Of a stretch of DNA of 56,416 nt, positions 7,188 through 17,768 are shown piece after piece. Origin of the DNA: an uncultured Eubacteriales bacterium (GTDB lineage: Bacteria > Bacillota > Clostridia > Peptostreptococcales > Anaerovoracaceae); assembly GCA_900320285.1 (NCBI GenBank), contig ONRQ01000009.1, forward strand, positions 1-56,416, written 5' to 3'. How positions within the stretch are numbered: the stretch's first letter is position 1; each line of letters opens with the position of its first letter. The translations under genes were made by a program, and so were the position numbers. The notes under the pieces are model-generated. The model saw only the letters and a program-made list of their open reading frames with translations. It did no database searches and had not been told where the DNA came from.

Positions 7188-10100
7188 TCAGGATCGCTTT
7201 CCTGCACCGGCTCCAACACGTCTGCGCGCAATCAGAAGTATCGCACAGCCTGCTGTAAGGATCGAGCCGAAGATGTAGAACAGCCTGGTGCCCGGGCCTC
7301 CGGAATTTGGCAGAGAAGTGCCCGGTGTGTTCTTCACTTCAATGGTAGTGTTTTTTTCCAAGAGAGATACGTTGGAATACTCTTTTGTATTTCCACTTTC
7401 ATCAGTAAGTGTCACTGCTCCATTTGACACATTGAAGAAAATATCATTTTCCAGAATGATATAACCCGGAGGCGCATTGGTCTCAGTAAGCTTATAACTG
7501 CCGTTTTGCATTCCGTTAATAGTCTTCTGATTACTGTTGGTCAGATCTATCAGCCCATCCGGCCCTATGCCCTCGGCAGTGACAGCTACATACGTGCCGG
7601 TATCATTCTTAATAAGTAATTTGAACTGTGATCCGAGCAACTGATTGCCCTCTTCATCTGTCTTTCGGATAGTAATACCAAGCGGCGTATTCTCAATGCT
7701 CATCAGATATGAAACGGTGCCCGGAAGAGAAGTATCTCTGGTCAGCCAGCTGGAATATCCGCTGTTATTGATCGTTACAGTTCCGTTCTGTCCGATCGTG
7801 AAGCACAGATCTTCCGCCAACATCTTATATCCGCTTGGAGCCGCCTTCTCTCTCAGGTAATAAGTACCCGGCGCAAGACTCTCCGTGATTTCCGTGAGGA
7901 TGCCTTCATTATTTGTTGCAATATCATCATAGCCGGTCTTTGGGTTATAAGCCGGACGAACATTTCCTTCACTGTCCTTAACCTGATCATACAGGGCAAA
8001 ATGAACGCCGCTTATTGGTGCTTTTGTCTCACCGTCAACTTTTACGACCTTCAGTTCCTTCAAAGCGCGATTCTTCACCGTGATGCGTGCCATAGACGAT
8101 TCAGTCGCCGGAGTTGTTTCATAGAAGCCTCTCGGCCCGATTAGCGTAATGTAGTAAGTAGTAGTTCCCGCTTCCACAGTCAGATCATAATCACTCGGTT
8201 TTGTTTCCGTCACTTTGATAGTGATCGGCTCGTCCAGCGCGACGTAACCTGCCGGTGTTTTGATCTCATCCAGAGTGAATGTTCCTTCACTCAGGTAGGC
8301 CGTAGTCACCAGGCCATTGCTGTCAGAAGTATATGAGTCATATCCAACATCTTTCCCCTCGGAGTCCTTAAGTGTGAACACAGCGCCTGACAGCTTTTGT
8401 GTCACCCACCAGTCCGTTTTATATATCTGAATACCAGGTCTGGAATTCGTCACGACGTCGGTACGGATGTTCTGGTTCTCTCCAGTAGAAGAACCTTTCT
8501 CATAGTTAACAGTGTATTCCTCAGTTCGTTCGGTACCGCTTACTGTCCTGCCGCTGACACTGATGTTGCCTCCCTCATCAATAGGTTTAATGGTGTCATA
8601 GCCTGTCACGACGCCGGTGCTCGTATTCACTACAGGTGTACCGGTCAGTTCCACCTCGCGAACAATGAATTCATTAAACTGATGTGGCTCCGTGTTTATC
8701 TTCAGATCCTGGAAGAACCAATAGATTTCCTTATCGCCGGTATTCAGCTTGCGAACGGTTCCGTCTATAAGATCTCCCGGATTGCCATGTCCATCATCCA
8801 GGAAAACTGCCATATAAATCGGATCGTGGATCATGAAGTCCTTATCCGTCCATTCCTTTTTCGCTGTCAGTCCCCAGCCCTCCTGGTTGCGGATCTCAAT
8901 TACCGGTGTTTCGGTTTTGTCAGCGATAGTGTCACTGATAGGTTCTGCTGTGACTGTGTTACCCTCCTCAGGATGACGCCCATACGTGCCATCATTATCT
9001 GTATAATACACAACATTTCCATCAGCAAGATCCGTACGCACATAGCCGTCACTGTCCCTGCGTGTATATCCTCTTGGAATCTCACGGTCAGGTTCTTCCA
9101 CCTTGTATTTAGTACCGACAACCAGGTCATGTACCTCGACTGTATAGCCTGCAGGAATTTTTGAAATCGAGCCATACATCGATGTGGTAAATGTGCCTAG
9201 TCTCTGCTCATCTTCACTCAGGTTTTTAAAATCTTCAAATGTACTGACACCGAGTGATACGAATTTCTTACTCGCCTTATCCCATTTACAGTATTTGCCA
9301 TCCAGTCCTTTGACGTAATAAGTGTACATGTCCGCCGGGGAAAGGTTATCCTGATCTGCAAACTCATTGCCAAGATACAGTCTGAAAGAAAACGTATCTT
9401 TGACATTTGCAACCTCTTCATCACTAAGTGGCTCGCCGTTTGAATCGTAAAGCTCCTTCTTTAATGATAATATACGCATGACATCATGAGAGACTTCGTT
9501 TGTGTACTCTACTCTCGGACGATTCTGTGTTGTATCATACGTAATGCCATAATCTGACCGGGTAGATCCTTCATACATTGTAGTGCTTTCCGGAAGAGTT
9601 TCATCTCCACTGGCAGGATCCCACCCATCAGTATTGTTATACGGTTTACCGAAGATTTCATTTTCTGGCTCGTCGCCGTTTATGTAAACATGATCATATA
9701 CCGCAGTATCCACACCGCATTCGACGATCTTATACCTGTAGGTATCTTCAGGGAAGTTGATCACTGCCGTCTCGTCAGCTTTAAGCAGGAATACGTGGTT
9801 ATATGTTATTCCTCCTATCGCCATTGATTCCTTATAAGGAATCAGTGTTTTTGTTCCCTTATATACCACATTTACCTGTCCTGTCAGATCTGAGTCCGCA
9901 TCCGGCTGCTCCAGCGGAACAGGGTCGTTATACTTGCTTATTATTCGATTGCCATTCTCATCAAGCGCGTATGTACCGTCATCATTTTTCTTGTATTCAG
10001 CTGTCTGATACCATATCTGATATGGATACTGGATCAGTTTATTCGATTTATTATCGATGCCCTTAAGCTTTTTGGACAGTTCTACAGTTCCCGGCTTTAC

Positions 10101-13100
10101 AGAGGCCAGATTGAAACGCATCTTAAGGTTGGATGCGCCAGCACCTCGCTCCATGTAGAACATCTTCATCTCATGTGCTGTGTAATCATTAAAGACATGT
10201 ACAGTTTCTCCATCCACTGTCTTTGTTACAAAGAGCGCATCAGCATCATCAGGATTCTTGCCGCGCGCCTGATAATTGTTCCTGAATATATCATAGAGCG
10301 TTGTTTCGGTGCCATTACAGTTTACTTCGCCTGTTCTGAAGTTTACAGAACCGCCCACAGCACTGTGAACGCCTCCGAGATCCAACACCAGTTCACCGTC
10401 AACGTAGAACCAGAAGTCATCATCACCGGTAAACTCGAAAATAATGTCATGACCCCAGTCGTCCACGCCATCAGGTGTCTGCGTAAATACGGCGGAAAGC
10501 TCCATACCGTAAAAATAGTCAGCTTTATTCTGTGGAATCGAGTACAATGGCTCGCCCTTGCGCGGATCTGTGTCCGGAAGCTCGTTTCCTCTGATATCCC
10601 GCTGATTCGTGATCAAATTACCTTGATCATCATGCGCGTATCCAGCCTCAGCGCTGATATCGTTATATGGCATGAACTGACCATGTGACCTGGTAGGACT
10701 CACAGTAGTTCCAATTGCACCAAGTTGATTGTATACAGTAAAGTTTCCGTCATCATTCAGATGAGCGAAGTTCTGGGTGCTGTCATATTCGAAATAGCCG
10801 CTTTCATTATATACACTCTGAATGAACAGATGATTGGCAGGTGTCATATCGTTAAAGAGTCCCGACATACTGCTGCCTTCTTTTTCGGTCTTTGCCGTGA
10901 TAATCGGATACCCGTCGTCTTCAAGGTTGGTAGATACCAGCCCTTTTTCCGTATCAAACGCTTGGCTCTGCTCCCACTTATGATAACCAAAATATGAGCG
11001 TTGAACGATATCACGGTTATCTTTATCGATGCTGTTATTGAAATCGATCATCTTGATGCTGATTCCATATTTATCGTTATCTACTGTCTCTACTGTAGTA
11101 ACAGAGGCTGCGTCCCCCTCAGGAGGTATCTCTGGAGGTACTATCACCGCGAAATGGAAATCATCAGCTTCATCGAGCGGGCATGTGACGGCCTTGAGGG
11201 AACCATCCTCATTCCGTACAATTTTCAGACCAGAATATGCATACGCATCATCATCCCACGCAACGATGGATGTATAGTCAAAACCTTGCCTGCGTCCGTT
11301 CAGGTTAATACCGACAGGCTGATCGGATATAATGCCTTCTGACTGAGGAGCCAGATAATGCCCTTCGTGAGCAGTGTTCTCCAGTTCATAGTAGTAGCTA
11401 GGAGTGCCGTCAGCATTGGTGTATTCAGTGAACTCCCATAGAGCCGAATTGACCTTGTTGCCAACCCAGTTGATCAGATCACCGCTGTCATAGACACGTA
11501 TAAGTGAGCCATCGTGATCAACGGCATAAAACTCATATTTTCTGGTCTCTTCGTTCCACACGCGGGCATAGATAACGACCTTCGTTTTGTCCTCTTTATA
11601 GATGACATTTCCTTCATCGTCATGCTTTATATGTCCTTGCTCATCCTTTTCAGTTGCGCTCAGGATATCGTCACTAGCGCTGATCTTGCGAGCAGAATAC
11701 TCAACAAAATCCTCCTCACTTAAGGTGGATTTTTCAACCAGATTAAGCCAGGTGGACGCATTGCTGTTATTTGCCGCATTAAAGCTGTTTGCGGAGTTTC
11801 CACTAATAATATAATTCAGCGAATAGTTGTTGACTGTGAAATGCCACTTTCCGCTGTTGGCACCCGTTCCGGGTATGGCCTGGATTTTCGAGGCGTGGGC
11901 TTTATCGACCAGTTTCACATTGTTATTTTGAATTTGTAGATACTGGTCCTCGCCCTCTACTGTTGTCCTGATATAGTACTTATCTTCGCCGGCCGATTCG
12001 AATGTCCACTCCTGAATATCGCTGTTCTCGGCGACGAGAAGGTTACCGCTGTTGTTGAGTACATCCGGGCGTATTAGCATATCAAGCCCTGCCAGACGGT
12101 TCCCTCCAGTATTCTCCGCCATCATCGCAGCTGCCTTTGTGGAATTATCATTATAAGCGATGCCGAAAGACTTACCGTTCAGTTTATACGGATCGTTCAT
12201 AAACTTTGTGAGAACGACACGCTCATTTGCATTAGCTCCGTTATTTCTCTGTTCAAAGAAGAAATTTCTGTTACTTCTGACGCTGAGCGCGTAATTCTTA
12301 TTATCAATCACAGTATAAATATAAAATGTACCTGCTGCATTTGTCGTCTCCTCTATAGACAGTGCCTGCGGATTTTCAGAAAAGCTGATATTCCTGGCGT
12401 TATCTACATTCAGATACATTTTTTTACCTTCTGAATCAAGGTAATAGATGTTCACTTTTCCGTTTCCAGCAGACTCAAAGCGCCATTTTTCGCCAGACTC
12501 TCTGTTTGTAGTGCCTGTAAGCTCATACGTCGCACCATTTAATATCCTTGTGCTGGTCATATAGTTTGTGCCGCTTCTTGCAATTGACAGATAGTACTCC
12601 TGATTCTCCTCTATGTCATCCAGAGTACTGACAGACTGGTAAATAGGCACTGGTTCTTCCGGTGCTTCAACAATAGAGTACACGCTGAAACCTTCCGCTT
12701 CGAACTCCACCACAGACCCGTCATCTTCGTTTTCAGTGACACTCTCAATCACTTCGCCTTCTTCGGCTCCGTCCTCAAAATGAACCACCTGAAGATCATC
12801 AGCCGAATCCTCCTCTGCCTTTTTCGTTCCTTTTGATCCTTTACTGCCGTCTCTGTCAGCAAGCTTTATTGATACATCGACCGGCTCAGGGATATCGAAT
12901 TTATTACCCTCGCTGTCAACGATCTTTATATCAAAAACACGGGCATATGAAACAGTGCCCTCATCCAGGCCAAGGGCCTCCTCAGTCTTTGTAACGTACT
13001 CGTCATATGCTTTTTTCTGTTTTGAATCCTCTCCCCGTATCTCCTCAGACTCCACATGTACAGCCTCAGGCAGGATAGAATTTTTGTCTATGACCGTTAC

Positions 13101-13553
13101 AGTATAATCATCACCTTCGAAGACCAGTCCTTCAGACTTTGTATCTTTTGCAGACTTTACAGATCCATCTTTCTCATCAGCAGTCTGTTTGTCAGCGTCC
13201 TTCGCGCTCGGGTCCGAATCTTCTTCTGAATCTGAATCATCAGCTATATTCGCATCTGTATCTATATCTATATCTATATCTTTATCTTTATCTTTATCTA
13301 TATCTGTTTCTGTACCTGTATCAATATCGATGTCAGGATCTGTTGTATTTTCATCCACTGTTTCCTCAACAGCAGCTGCAGGCACGTCAATACCTCCCTG
13401 CTCTGCCGCCTTGTCTTTTTCAAGCGTTATTGCAGGGAGTATCAGCAAATAAGTAGTGACAAATACAACCACACATGATAACGAAAGCACCAGCCTTCTG
13501 TATCTGCTGCGCCTACTTATTATTTCACGAATAATCTCCTTAAGCCTGTCCAA
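7188..13553 (-). CDS. Giant sortase-anchored surface adhesin with fibro-slime and CnaB/SpaA-type domains
   Basis: 2121 residues. The N-terminal membrane/secretion segment (VLSLSCVVVFVTTYLLILP) is followed by an acidic low-complexity region rich in DI/DK repeats (about residues 65-130). A fibro-slime-like module with DDDFWFYVDGELVLDLGGVH lies near residue 1050. From about 1365 onward come Cna-B/SpaA-type repeats (for example ELKVVKVDGETKAPISG and GITIRKTDEEGNQLLG), which in pilins form internal isopeptide bonds. The C-terminus has LPNSGG (an LPxTG variant, about residue 2081), a hydrophobic span and a basic tail. It should be covalently wall-linked; no sortase gene is in the window. The start is TTG preceded by AAAGGA; there is no ATG nearby and an upstream stop is in frame. 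Confidence 0.9.
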   Translation of the reverse strand: MDRLKEIIREIISRRSRYRRLVLSLSCVVVFVTTYLLILPAITLEKDKAAEQGGIDVPAAAVEETVDENTTDPDIDIDTGTETDIDKDKDKDIDIDIDTDANIADDSDSEEDSDPSAKDADKQTADEKDGSVKSAKDTKSEGLVFEGDDYTVTVIDKNSILPEAVHVESEEIRGEDSKQKKAYDEYVTKTEEALGLDEGTVSYARVFDIKIVDSEGNKFDIPEPVDVSIKLADRDGSKGSKGTKKAEEDSADDLQVVHFEDGAEEGEVIESVTENEDDGSVVEFEAEGFSVYSIVEAPEEPVPIYQSVSTLDDIEENQEYYLSIARSGTNYMTSTRILNGATYELTGTTNRESGEKWRFESAGNGKVNIYYLDSEGKKMYLNVDNARNISFSENPQALSIEETTNAAGTFYIYTVIDNKNYALSVRSNRNFFFEQRNNGANANERVVLTKFMNDPYKLNGKSFGIAYNDNSTKAAAMMAENTGGNRLAGLDMLIRPDVLNNSGNLLVAENSDIQEWTFESAGEDKYYIRTTVEGEDQYLQIQNNNVKLVDKAHASKIQAIPGTGANSGKWHFTVNNYSLNYIISGNSANSFNAANNSNASTWLNLVEKSTLSEEDFVEYSARKISASDDILSATEKDEQGHIKHDDEGNVIYKEDKTKVVIYARVWNEETRKYEFYAVDHDGSLIRVYDSGDLINWVGNKVNSALWEFTEYTNADGTPSYYYELENTAHEGHYLAPQSEGIISDQPVGINLNGRRQGFDYTSIVAWDDDAYAYSGLKIVRNEDGSLKAVTCPLDEADDFHFAVIVPPEIPPEGDAASVTTVETVDNDKYGISIKMIDFNNSIDKDNRDIVQRSYFGYHKWEQSQAFDTEKGLVSTNLEDDGYPIITAKTEKEGSSMSGLFNDMTPANHLFIQSVYNESGYFEYDSTQNFAHLNDDGNFTVYNQLGAIGTTVSPTRSHGQFMPYNDISAEAGYAHDDQGNLITNQRDIRGNELPDTDPRKGEPLYSIPQNKADYFYGMELSAVFTQTPDGVDDWGHDIIFEFTGDDDFWFYVDGELVLDLGGVHSAVGGSVNFRTGEVNCNGTETTLYDIFRNNYQARGKNPDDADALFVTKTVDGETVHVFNDYTAHEMKMFYMERGAGASNLKMRFNLASVKPGTVELSKKLKGIDNKSNKLIQYPYQIWYQTAEYKKNDDGTYALDENGNRIISKYNDPVPLEQPDADSDLTGQVNVVYKGTKTLIPYKESMAIGGITYNHVFLLKADETAVINFPEDTYRYKIVECGVDTAVYDHVYINGDEPENEIFGKPYNNTDGWDPASGDETLPESTTMYEGSTRSDYGITYDTTQNRPRVEYTNEVSHDVMRILSLKKELYDSNGEPLSDEEVANVKDTFSFRLYLGNEFADQDNLSPADMYTYYVKGLDGKYCKWDKASKKFVSLGVSTFEDFKNLSEDEQRLGTFTTSMYGSISKIPAGYTVEVHDLVVGTKYKVEEPDREIPRGYTRRDSDGYVRTDLADGNVVYYTDNDGTYGRHPEEGNTVTAEPISDTIADKTETPVIEIRNQEGWGLTAKKEWTDKDFMIHDPIYMAVFLDDGHGNPGDLIDGTVRKLNTGDKEIYWFFQDLKINTEPHQFNEFIVREVELTGTPVVNTSTGVVTGYDTIKPIDEGGNISVSGRTVSGTERTEEYTVNYEKGSSTGENQNIRTDVVTNSRPGIQIYKTDWWVTQKLSGAVFTLKDSEGKDVGYDSYTSDSNGLVTTAYLSEGTFTLDEIKTPAGYVALDEPITIKVTETKPSDYDLTVEAGTTTYYITLIGPRGFYETTPATESSMARITVKNRALKELKVVKVDGETKAPISGVHFALYDQVKDSEGNVRPAYNPKTGYDDIATNNEGILTEITESLAPGTYYLREKAAPSGYKMLAEDLCFTIGQNGTVTINNSGYSSWLTRDTSLPGTVSYLMSIENTPLGITIRKTDEEGNQLLGSQFKLLIKNDTGTYVAVTAEGIGPDGLIDLTNSNQKTINGMQNGSYKLTETNAPPGYIILENDIFFNVSNGAVTLTDESGNTKEYSNVSLLEKNTTIEVKNTPGTSLPNSGGPGTRLFYIFGSILTAGCAILLIARRRVGAGAGKRS
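13250..13330. repeat. Hexanucleotide repeat tract inside the adhesin gene
   Basis: Imperfect 6-bp units (TATCTA/TATCTT on the plus strand) encode alternating Asp-Ile and Asp-Lys. Because the unit is two codons, slippage would change the length of the acidic linker without shifting the frame. Confidence 0.75.
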
Positions 13554-13585
13554 CTTTCCTTTGTTAGATACCTTAAACCTTTAAA

Positions 13586-13600
13586 GGCATATAATATGCC
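13586..13600. promoter_or_regulatory. Palindrome at the predicted start site of the adhesin transcript
   Basis: GGCATATAATATGCC is a perfect 15-bp palindrome (7-bp arms about one base). It lies directly downstream of the predicted -10 and overlaps the likely +1, where an operator would block initiation. It could equally act as a small mRNA hairpin. Confidence 0.45.
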
Positions 13601-13608
13601 TAGAATAT

Positions 13609-13637
13609 ATTATCTTATACACCGAAACATGCGTCAA
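13609..13637 (-). promoter_or_regulatory. Probable adhesin gene promoter (TTGACG-17-GATAAT)
   Basis: On the minus strand, TTGACG (complement of 13632-13637) and GATAAT (complement of 13609-13614) are spaced 17 bp, about 55 bp upstream of the TTG start. This makes the adhesin gene a unit separate from the lacZ operon upstream. Confidence 0.65.
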
Positions 13638-13715
13638 TCAATAATTAACAAACTTTATCCTACGTACTGTATTTTTTGGCAAAAACAGAGACCGGACTAA
13701 GTCAAAGACTCACAT

Positions 13716-16688
13716 TCAACTATCTTTTTCGCTGCAGGAAATAACAAATCTCAGTTCGTAATCATCTTTGACAGTATACTTGAATTCGTCTTTTGTCTGA
13801 GGTCCGCATATACCTGTACCGATACCCTGCTGGAAAGCTGAGATGGTAACGTAGGTACCCGTTCGTTTCTCATCCTCACGATGTTTCATGCCGAGAAGCT
13901 CGACATCGCTGTAAGGCTTTATACCAAGTTCGAAGGCCTTGCCAACAGCACTGAACTTCACTGTCGTGATTCCGTTGCTAACGCTTGCCCACCTTGTATC
14001 GAAACGGTTCCCGCTCTCCTGCGGTTTAATATTCGGCTCGGTCATATCTGACACCTTGCAGCTTACATGTCCGATCGGGAACTGATCCTTCATATCCGCA
14101 TACGATTCGCCGCTTCTTCCATAGTACTCCACATCATCAAACGAGGAGTCAAATCTGAATGCTTTGCCGAATCTCGGTACTGTACCCTTCCCTTTAGTGC
14201 AATGAAGCCTGCTTGTGACGAGCACGGACCCGTTTTCATCTATTCTCTCATACGTGTCGGTACACTCGAACTCATTCTTCCTGCAGATTATCCTGGAAAC
14301 TACAGTCAGTTTTTTCTCTGTTTTTTCCATGGAAAGCACTTCTGTTCTCTGTCCGGTGAAATCTTTCATGGCGTCACCTACTCCGAAGAATATGAAGTCG
14401 TTATCTGTCGGAGCGCGGAAAACAATGGTCGCCGGATCAGAAGGCGTGATTAACTTGCCGCCTATAACAAGCGAGTCATCACTTATATTTCCAATAGGAT
14501 ATTTGCCGGCACCAGCCGGTGTGCCTGCTATATGCTCCCTGATCATGAGCTGTTCGCACGAAACTTCTTTCTTTGTCTTTCTGTCAAAAGCAGTGACCGT
14601 CAGCATGCAGTCTGTTCCGGCTTCTTCAGCAGCTTTTATATGTTCAGTGGTTTCTATCCGGACTGTGATCTTTTCGAGCGGCCCACACTCAGGGAACAGT
14701 GAAAATTCGCTGCCATCGCTCCATCTGCATTTCAGCTCATATCTGTAACCCGGAGTAAACGCCTTTGTGTTGAAGAGCTCAAAATCGTCCCCTCCAAGCC
14801 AGCTGACACGGATCGGGCGATAGATAAATCTGGTTATCTTCGCACCGGTTGATGGGCTGCGGTCAGGATAGAACATCCCATCCACGCAGAAGTTTTTGTC
14901 ATGCTCCCACTCACCATGGTCTCCGCCATATGTGTAACTGCCGTCTTTATGAAGCACCGCGTGGTCGACCATCTCCCACACACATCCGCCGGTAAGATTG
15001 TCATACGAATATATCTCTTTCCAGTAATCTTCCATGCCTCCCGGGCCTACGCCCATGGCATGAGCGTATTCGCATAGGAAGTACGGCCTGTCGCAGAACT
15101 GTTTTACCTTGTATGTTTTCTCGCCTATCTCGTGCACGCGTTCCGAAGGCGGATACATCTCACTCGCCACATCATATGCCTTCTTTTTTGTATGTACCGC
15201 GCTTTCATAGTGGACCGGAAGAGTCGAAAATCTCTTCAGATAATCATATTCCCTGTCTGTGTTGTACGTGCCTCCCGCCTCGTTGCCAAGGCTCCACATC
15301 ACTATGGACGGGTGCATCTTGTCACGCTGATACATCCTCGCAGCGCGGTCAACATAATGCGCCTCCCACTTCGGGTCGTCGCTTATGCGGTTGTAGCTAG
15401 GCGGGAGCCTGTGCACATAAGTACCGTGTGTTTCGAGATCCACTTCATCTATTACATAGATACCCAGTTCATCACAGACCTCCAGAAGATATGGGTCCGG
15501 TGGATAGTGCGAAGTCCTGACCGTATCTATGTTGTACTCCTTGCAGAGCTTCATGTCGCGCTCTATCTCATCAGGCGTCAGCGTATAGCCGTTCTCAGCA
15601 GAAGTATCATGGTGATTCACTCCGTGGAATTTAATAAGATTACCGTTCACCAGGAGCTTGTCGCCTCTTATTTCGACCGCTCTGAATCCTACGCGCTGCT
15701 TCACACAGCTGCCCTCGATCTCGTAGTACATGTTGTAGAGTTCGGGTGTCTCATCGCTCCACTCTATCGGAGAAAGGGTGCGGAAAGTCACCTCCGCCCT
15801 TTTGCCCTCTGACTTTACGGTCTTCTTCTCACTGATGCCACGGCCTTCGAGCGTGAATGTAACCTCGCCGTCCTCGTAAAGATAAGCTCTTGCGGTCGCA
15901 AACCATGTTCCGCTGACTTTTCTTGTGACGAAGTCCACGTCTTTGAAATCATTTCCTTCGGAAATCCTGAGCAGGACGTCGCGGAAGATCCCGTTGTTCC
16001 TGAACATGTCCTGATCTTCGAGATATGTACCGTTACACCATCTGTGCACTACGACAACGACCTCGTTGATCCAGTCATGGAGATAAGGAGTAACATCAAA
16101 CTCAGCTGTATTGTGAGAACCTTCCGTATATCCGACATAGCTGCCATTCACATAGACATCCGCGCAGCTTGCTATGCCAAGGAAAGAAAGGATATATCGT
16201 CTTTCAGGCGCATCCGGCCCGTCAGTATTGAAGAATGTCCGGTAGACACCTACGAAGTTGTACTCTTCGCCCGGATCTTTCCACCTTGGACCAAGGCCGT
16301 AATCCGAGCCCTGCAGGCTGAACACTTTACCGGCCTTGTCAAGTTCGGGGATCTTCGGAGGATCATACGGGAACTGGTATCTCAAATTAACATAAAAAGG
16401 CCTGTCGTAGCCGCGGAACTGCCAGCACGAAGGCACATCTATTTTATCGAATTTTATTGTATCGGTATCCAGCTGGTCCGGAAGCTGTGACGGCTTTGGA
16501 AAAAATCTGAAATCCCATTCTCCATTAAGGCATATGACCCTTGGCGACCTGTATCTCTTCTCTTTTCCTGACGCTTCGTCAGCAGACTTCCTGTCCGGAT
16601 ATGGAATAAAGTAGCTCCTCGGAGCCAGCTTATTGTCTTCAAAAGTATTGAAATCACAATAATTTGTCTTGTTGATCCTGTATTTCAT
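13716..16688 (-). CDS. lacZ: Beta-galactosidase, GH2, LacZ type
   Basis: 990 residues, the normal size of LacZ-type GH2 enzymes. The domains run in order: sugar-binding (ICLNGEWDFRFF), Ig-like, TIM barrel, then C-terminal beta-sandwich domains. The acid/base Glu is in SLGNEAGG (about residue 468) and the nucleophile Glu in CEYAHAMG (about 536). NHHDTSAENGYTL is also typical. No signal peptide, so it should hydrolyse beta-galactosides inside the cell. I chose the ATG at 16686-16688 (MKYRINK) because AGGAG is 8 nt upstream; a TTG one codon earlier is less likely. Last gene of an operon with two ABC transporters and a secreted protein, 39 bp after the latter. Confidence 0.93.
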   Translation of the reverse strand: MKYRINKTNYCDFNTFEDNKLAPRSYFIPYPDRKSADEASGKEKRYRSPRVICLNGEWDFRFFPKPSQLPDQLDTDTIKFDKIDVPSCWQFRGYDRPFYVNLRYQFPYDPPKIPELDKAGKVFSLQGSDYGLGPRWKDPGEEYNFVGVYRTFFNTDGPDAPERRYILSFLGIASCADVYVNGSYVGYTEGSHNTAEFDVTPYLHDWINEVVVVVHRWCNGTYLEDQDMFRNNGIFRDVLLRISEGNDFKDVDFVTRKVSGTWFATARAYLYEDGEVTFTLEGRGISEKKTVKSEGKRAEVTFRTLSPIEWSDETPELYNMYYEIEGSCVKQRVGFRAVEIRGDKLLVNGNLIKFHGVNHHDTSAENGYTLTPDEIERDMKLCKEYNIDTVRTSHYPPDPYLLEVCDELGIYVIDEVDLETHGTYVHRLPPSYNRISDDPKWEAHYVDRAARMYQRDKMHPSIVMWSLGNEAGGTYNTDREYDYLKRFSTLPVHYESAVHTKKKAYDVASEMYPPSERVHEIGEKTYKVKQFCDRPYFLCEYAHAMGVGPGGMEDYWKEIYSYDNLTGGCVWEMVDHAVLHKDGSYTYGGDHGEWEHDKNFCVDGMFYPDRSPSTGAKITRFIYRPIRVSWLGGDDFELFNTKAFTPGYRYELKCRWSDGSEFSLFPECGPLEKITVRIETTEHIKAAEEAGTDCMLTVTAFDRKTKKEVSCEQLMIREHIAGTPAGAGKYPIGNISDDSLVIGGKLITPSDPATIVFRAPTDNDFIFFGVGDAMKDFTGQRTEVLSMEKTEKKLTVVSRIICRKNEFECTDTYERIDENGSVLVTSRLHCTKGKGTVPRFGKAFRFDSSFDDVEYYGRSGESYADMKDQFPIGHVSCKVSDMTEPNIKPQESGNRFDTRWASVSNGITTVKFSAVGKAFELGIKPYSDVELLGMKHREDEKRTGTYVTISAFQQGIGTGICGPQTKDEFKYTVKDDYELRFVISCSEKDS

Positions 16689-16727
16689 CAATAATTCTCC
16701 TGAAGATGCAAAGTTTTCTGTATGGGT

Positions 16728-17750
16728 CTATTCTTCTTTTTCTCTTCTTTTAATAGCAAACACTACAGCAACTACTGCGGCAGCAGCAACAGCAGCCATG
16801 ACTGCAAGGCCTGCAATACCACCCGGAAAACGGTCAGTAAATGATGACTCTCCTTCATATCCGTTTTGCTTTGGCTCGATCCACTCAAGCGAAACCGGGC
16901 TGCCGTCCTTCAGTGTCTCCTCGATAGGCGGCCCTGACCTGTCTGTCATGTTTATTGTTCTGAGTTCCGGCAACATCTCCTCGTCTGAAGGTGCGGCAGG
17001 AGTTGCAGTCGGCTTTTTTACCTTTGGTTTCTTTACCTCTGCCGGTTTTGCAGGTTGTGCCGGTTTTGCAGGTTCCGGTGTGCTCTCATCAACAGCCTCC
17101 TCTTCACAGATGTCTTCACCACTTGCAGCATCTGTCTCCGTGGCTACCGCAATAAAGATAAGCTCAGGGCTTATTTTTTTATAAGTAGAATATGGCTGAA
17201 CCGTATCATCCGCTGTTTCTCCGGAATCTCCGGTATCAGCGGAATCTCCGGTTTCAGAAGCATCTGCAGTTTCATCGGTTTTGCCGCTGTCTTTTGAAAT
17301 CATAAGATCCATGTACATTTTTACAGGCGCCCCGTCTGCCGGTTCTATTCCGCGTATAGTACTGATATCCGTAGCACTGATAAATAATACACCATTCTTT
17401 TCCGGCCAGTCCTTGGCCTGTATGGCCTTGTGCTTTGCAAGCCTGCAGTTGGCTTCTTTCATATACAGTCCGGCTTTATCAAGAATGTATGCCGACAGCT
17501 CTTCATCTGTCTTGCTGCTGATATCTTCACGTGTCAGAACTACATTGTGCGTTACAAAAAAGCAGTAGACGCCATTTTCCAGCCCGACTTTGTGGACTTC
17601 GCGCAAAGGCTTATCCTGGCTCTTTTCGTCTTCAGCAAACACAAACTGTGGCGATACGAACATCACCGCAAACATCAAAGCAAGCAGCAATGATGCGATC
17701 CTTACGCAGACAGTTCTGCGATTATATTTGATATCTTTTCCGTTTACCAT
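16728..17750 (-). CDS. Secreted, membrane-anchored protein of unknown function
   Basis: 340 residues, not recognised. A signal peptide covers about residues 1-39 (hydrophobic ASLLLALMFAVMFVSP, then FAEDE). A folded domain of about 140 residues follows (YCFFVTHNVVLTREDISSKT; NGVLFISATDISTIRG). Next are an acidic Thr/Asp/Ser linker (about 165-190) and a Pro/Ala/Lys-rich linker (AKPAQPAKPAEVKKP). A C-terminal membrane span ends in KRREKEE. It would face outward, tethered by the C-terminal helix. The gene has AAAGG before its ATG and lies between the ABC genes and lacZ, so it may be an accessory of the transporters. There is no LPxTG motif. Confidence 0.8.
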   Translation of the reverse strand: MVNGKDIKYNRRTVCVRIASLLLALMFAVMFVSPQFVFAEDEKSQDKPLREVHKVGLENGVYCFFVTHNVVLTREDISSKTDEELSAYILDKAGLYMKEANCRLAKHKAIQAKDWPEKNGVLFISATDISTIRGIEPADGAPVKMYMDLMISKDSGKTDETADASETGDSADTGDSGETADDTVQPYSTYKKISPELIFIAVATETDAASGEDICEEEAVDESTPEPAKPAQPAKPAEVKKPKVKKPTATPAAPSDEEMLPELRTINMTDRSGPPIEETLKDGSPVSLEWIEPKQNGYEGESSFTDRFPGGIAGLAVMAAVAAAAVVAVVFAIKRREKEE

Positions 17751-17768
17751 TGTTTTAGCCTTTCTGCG

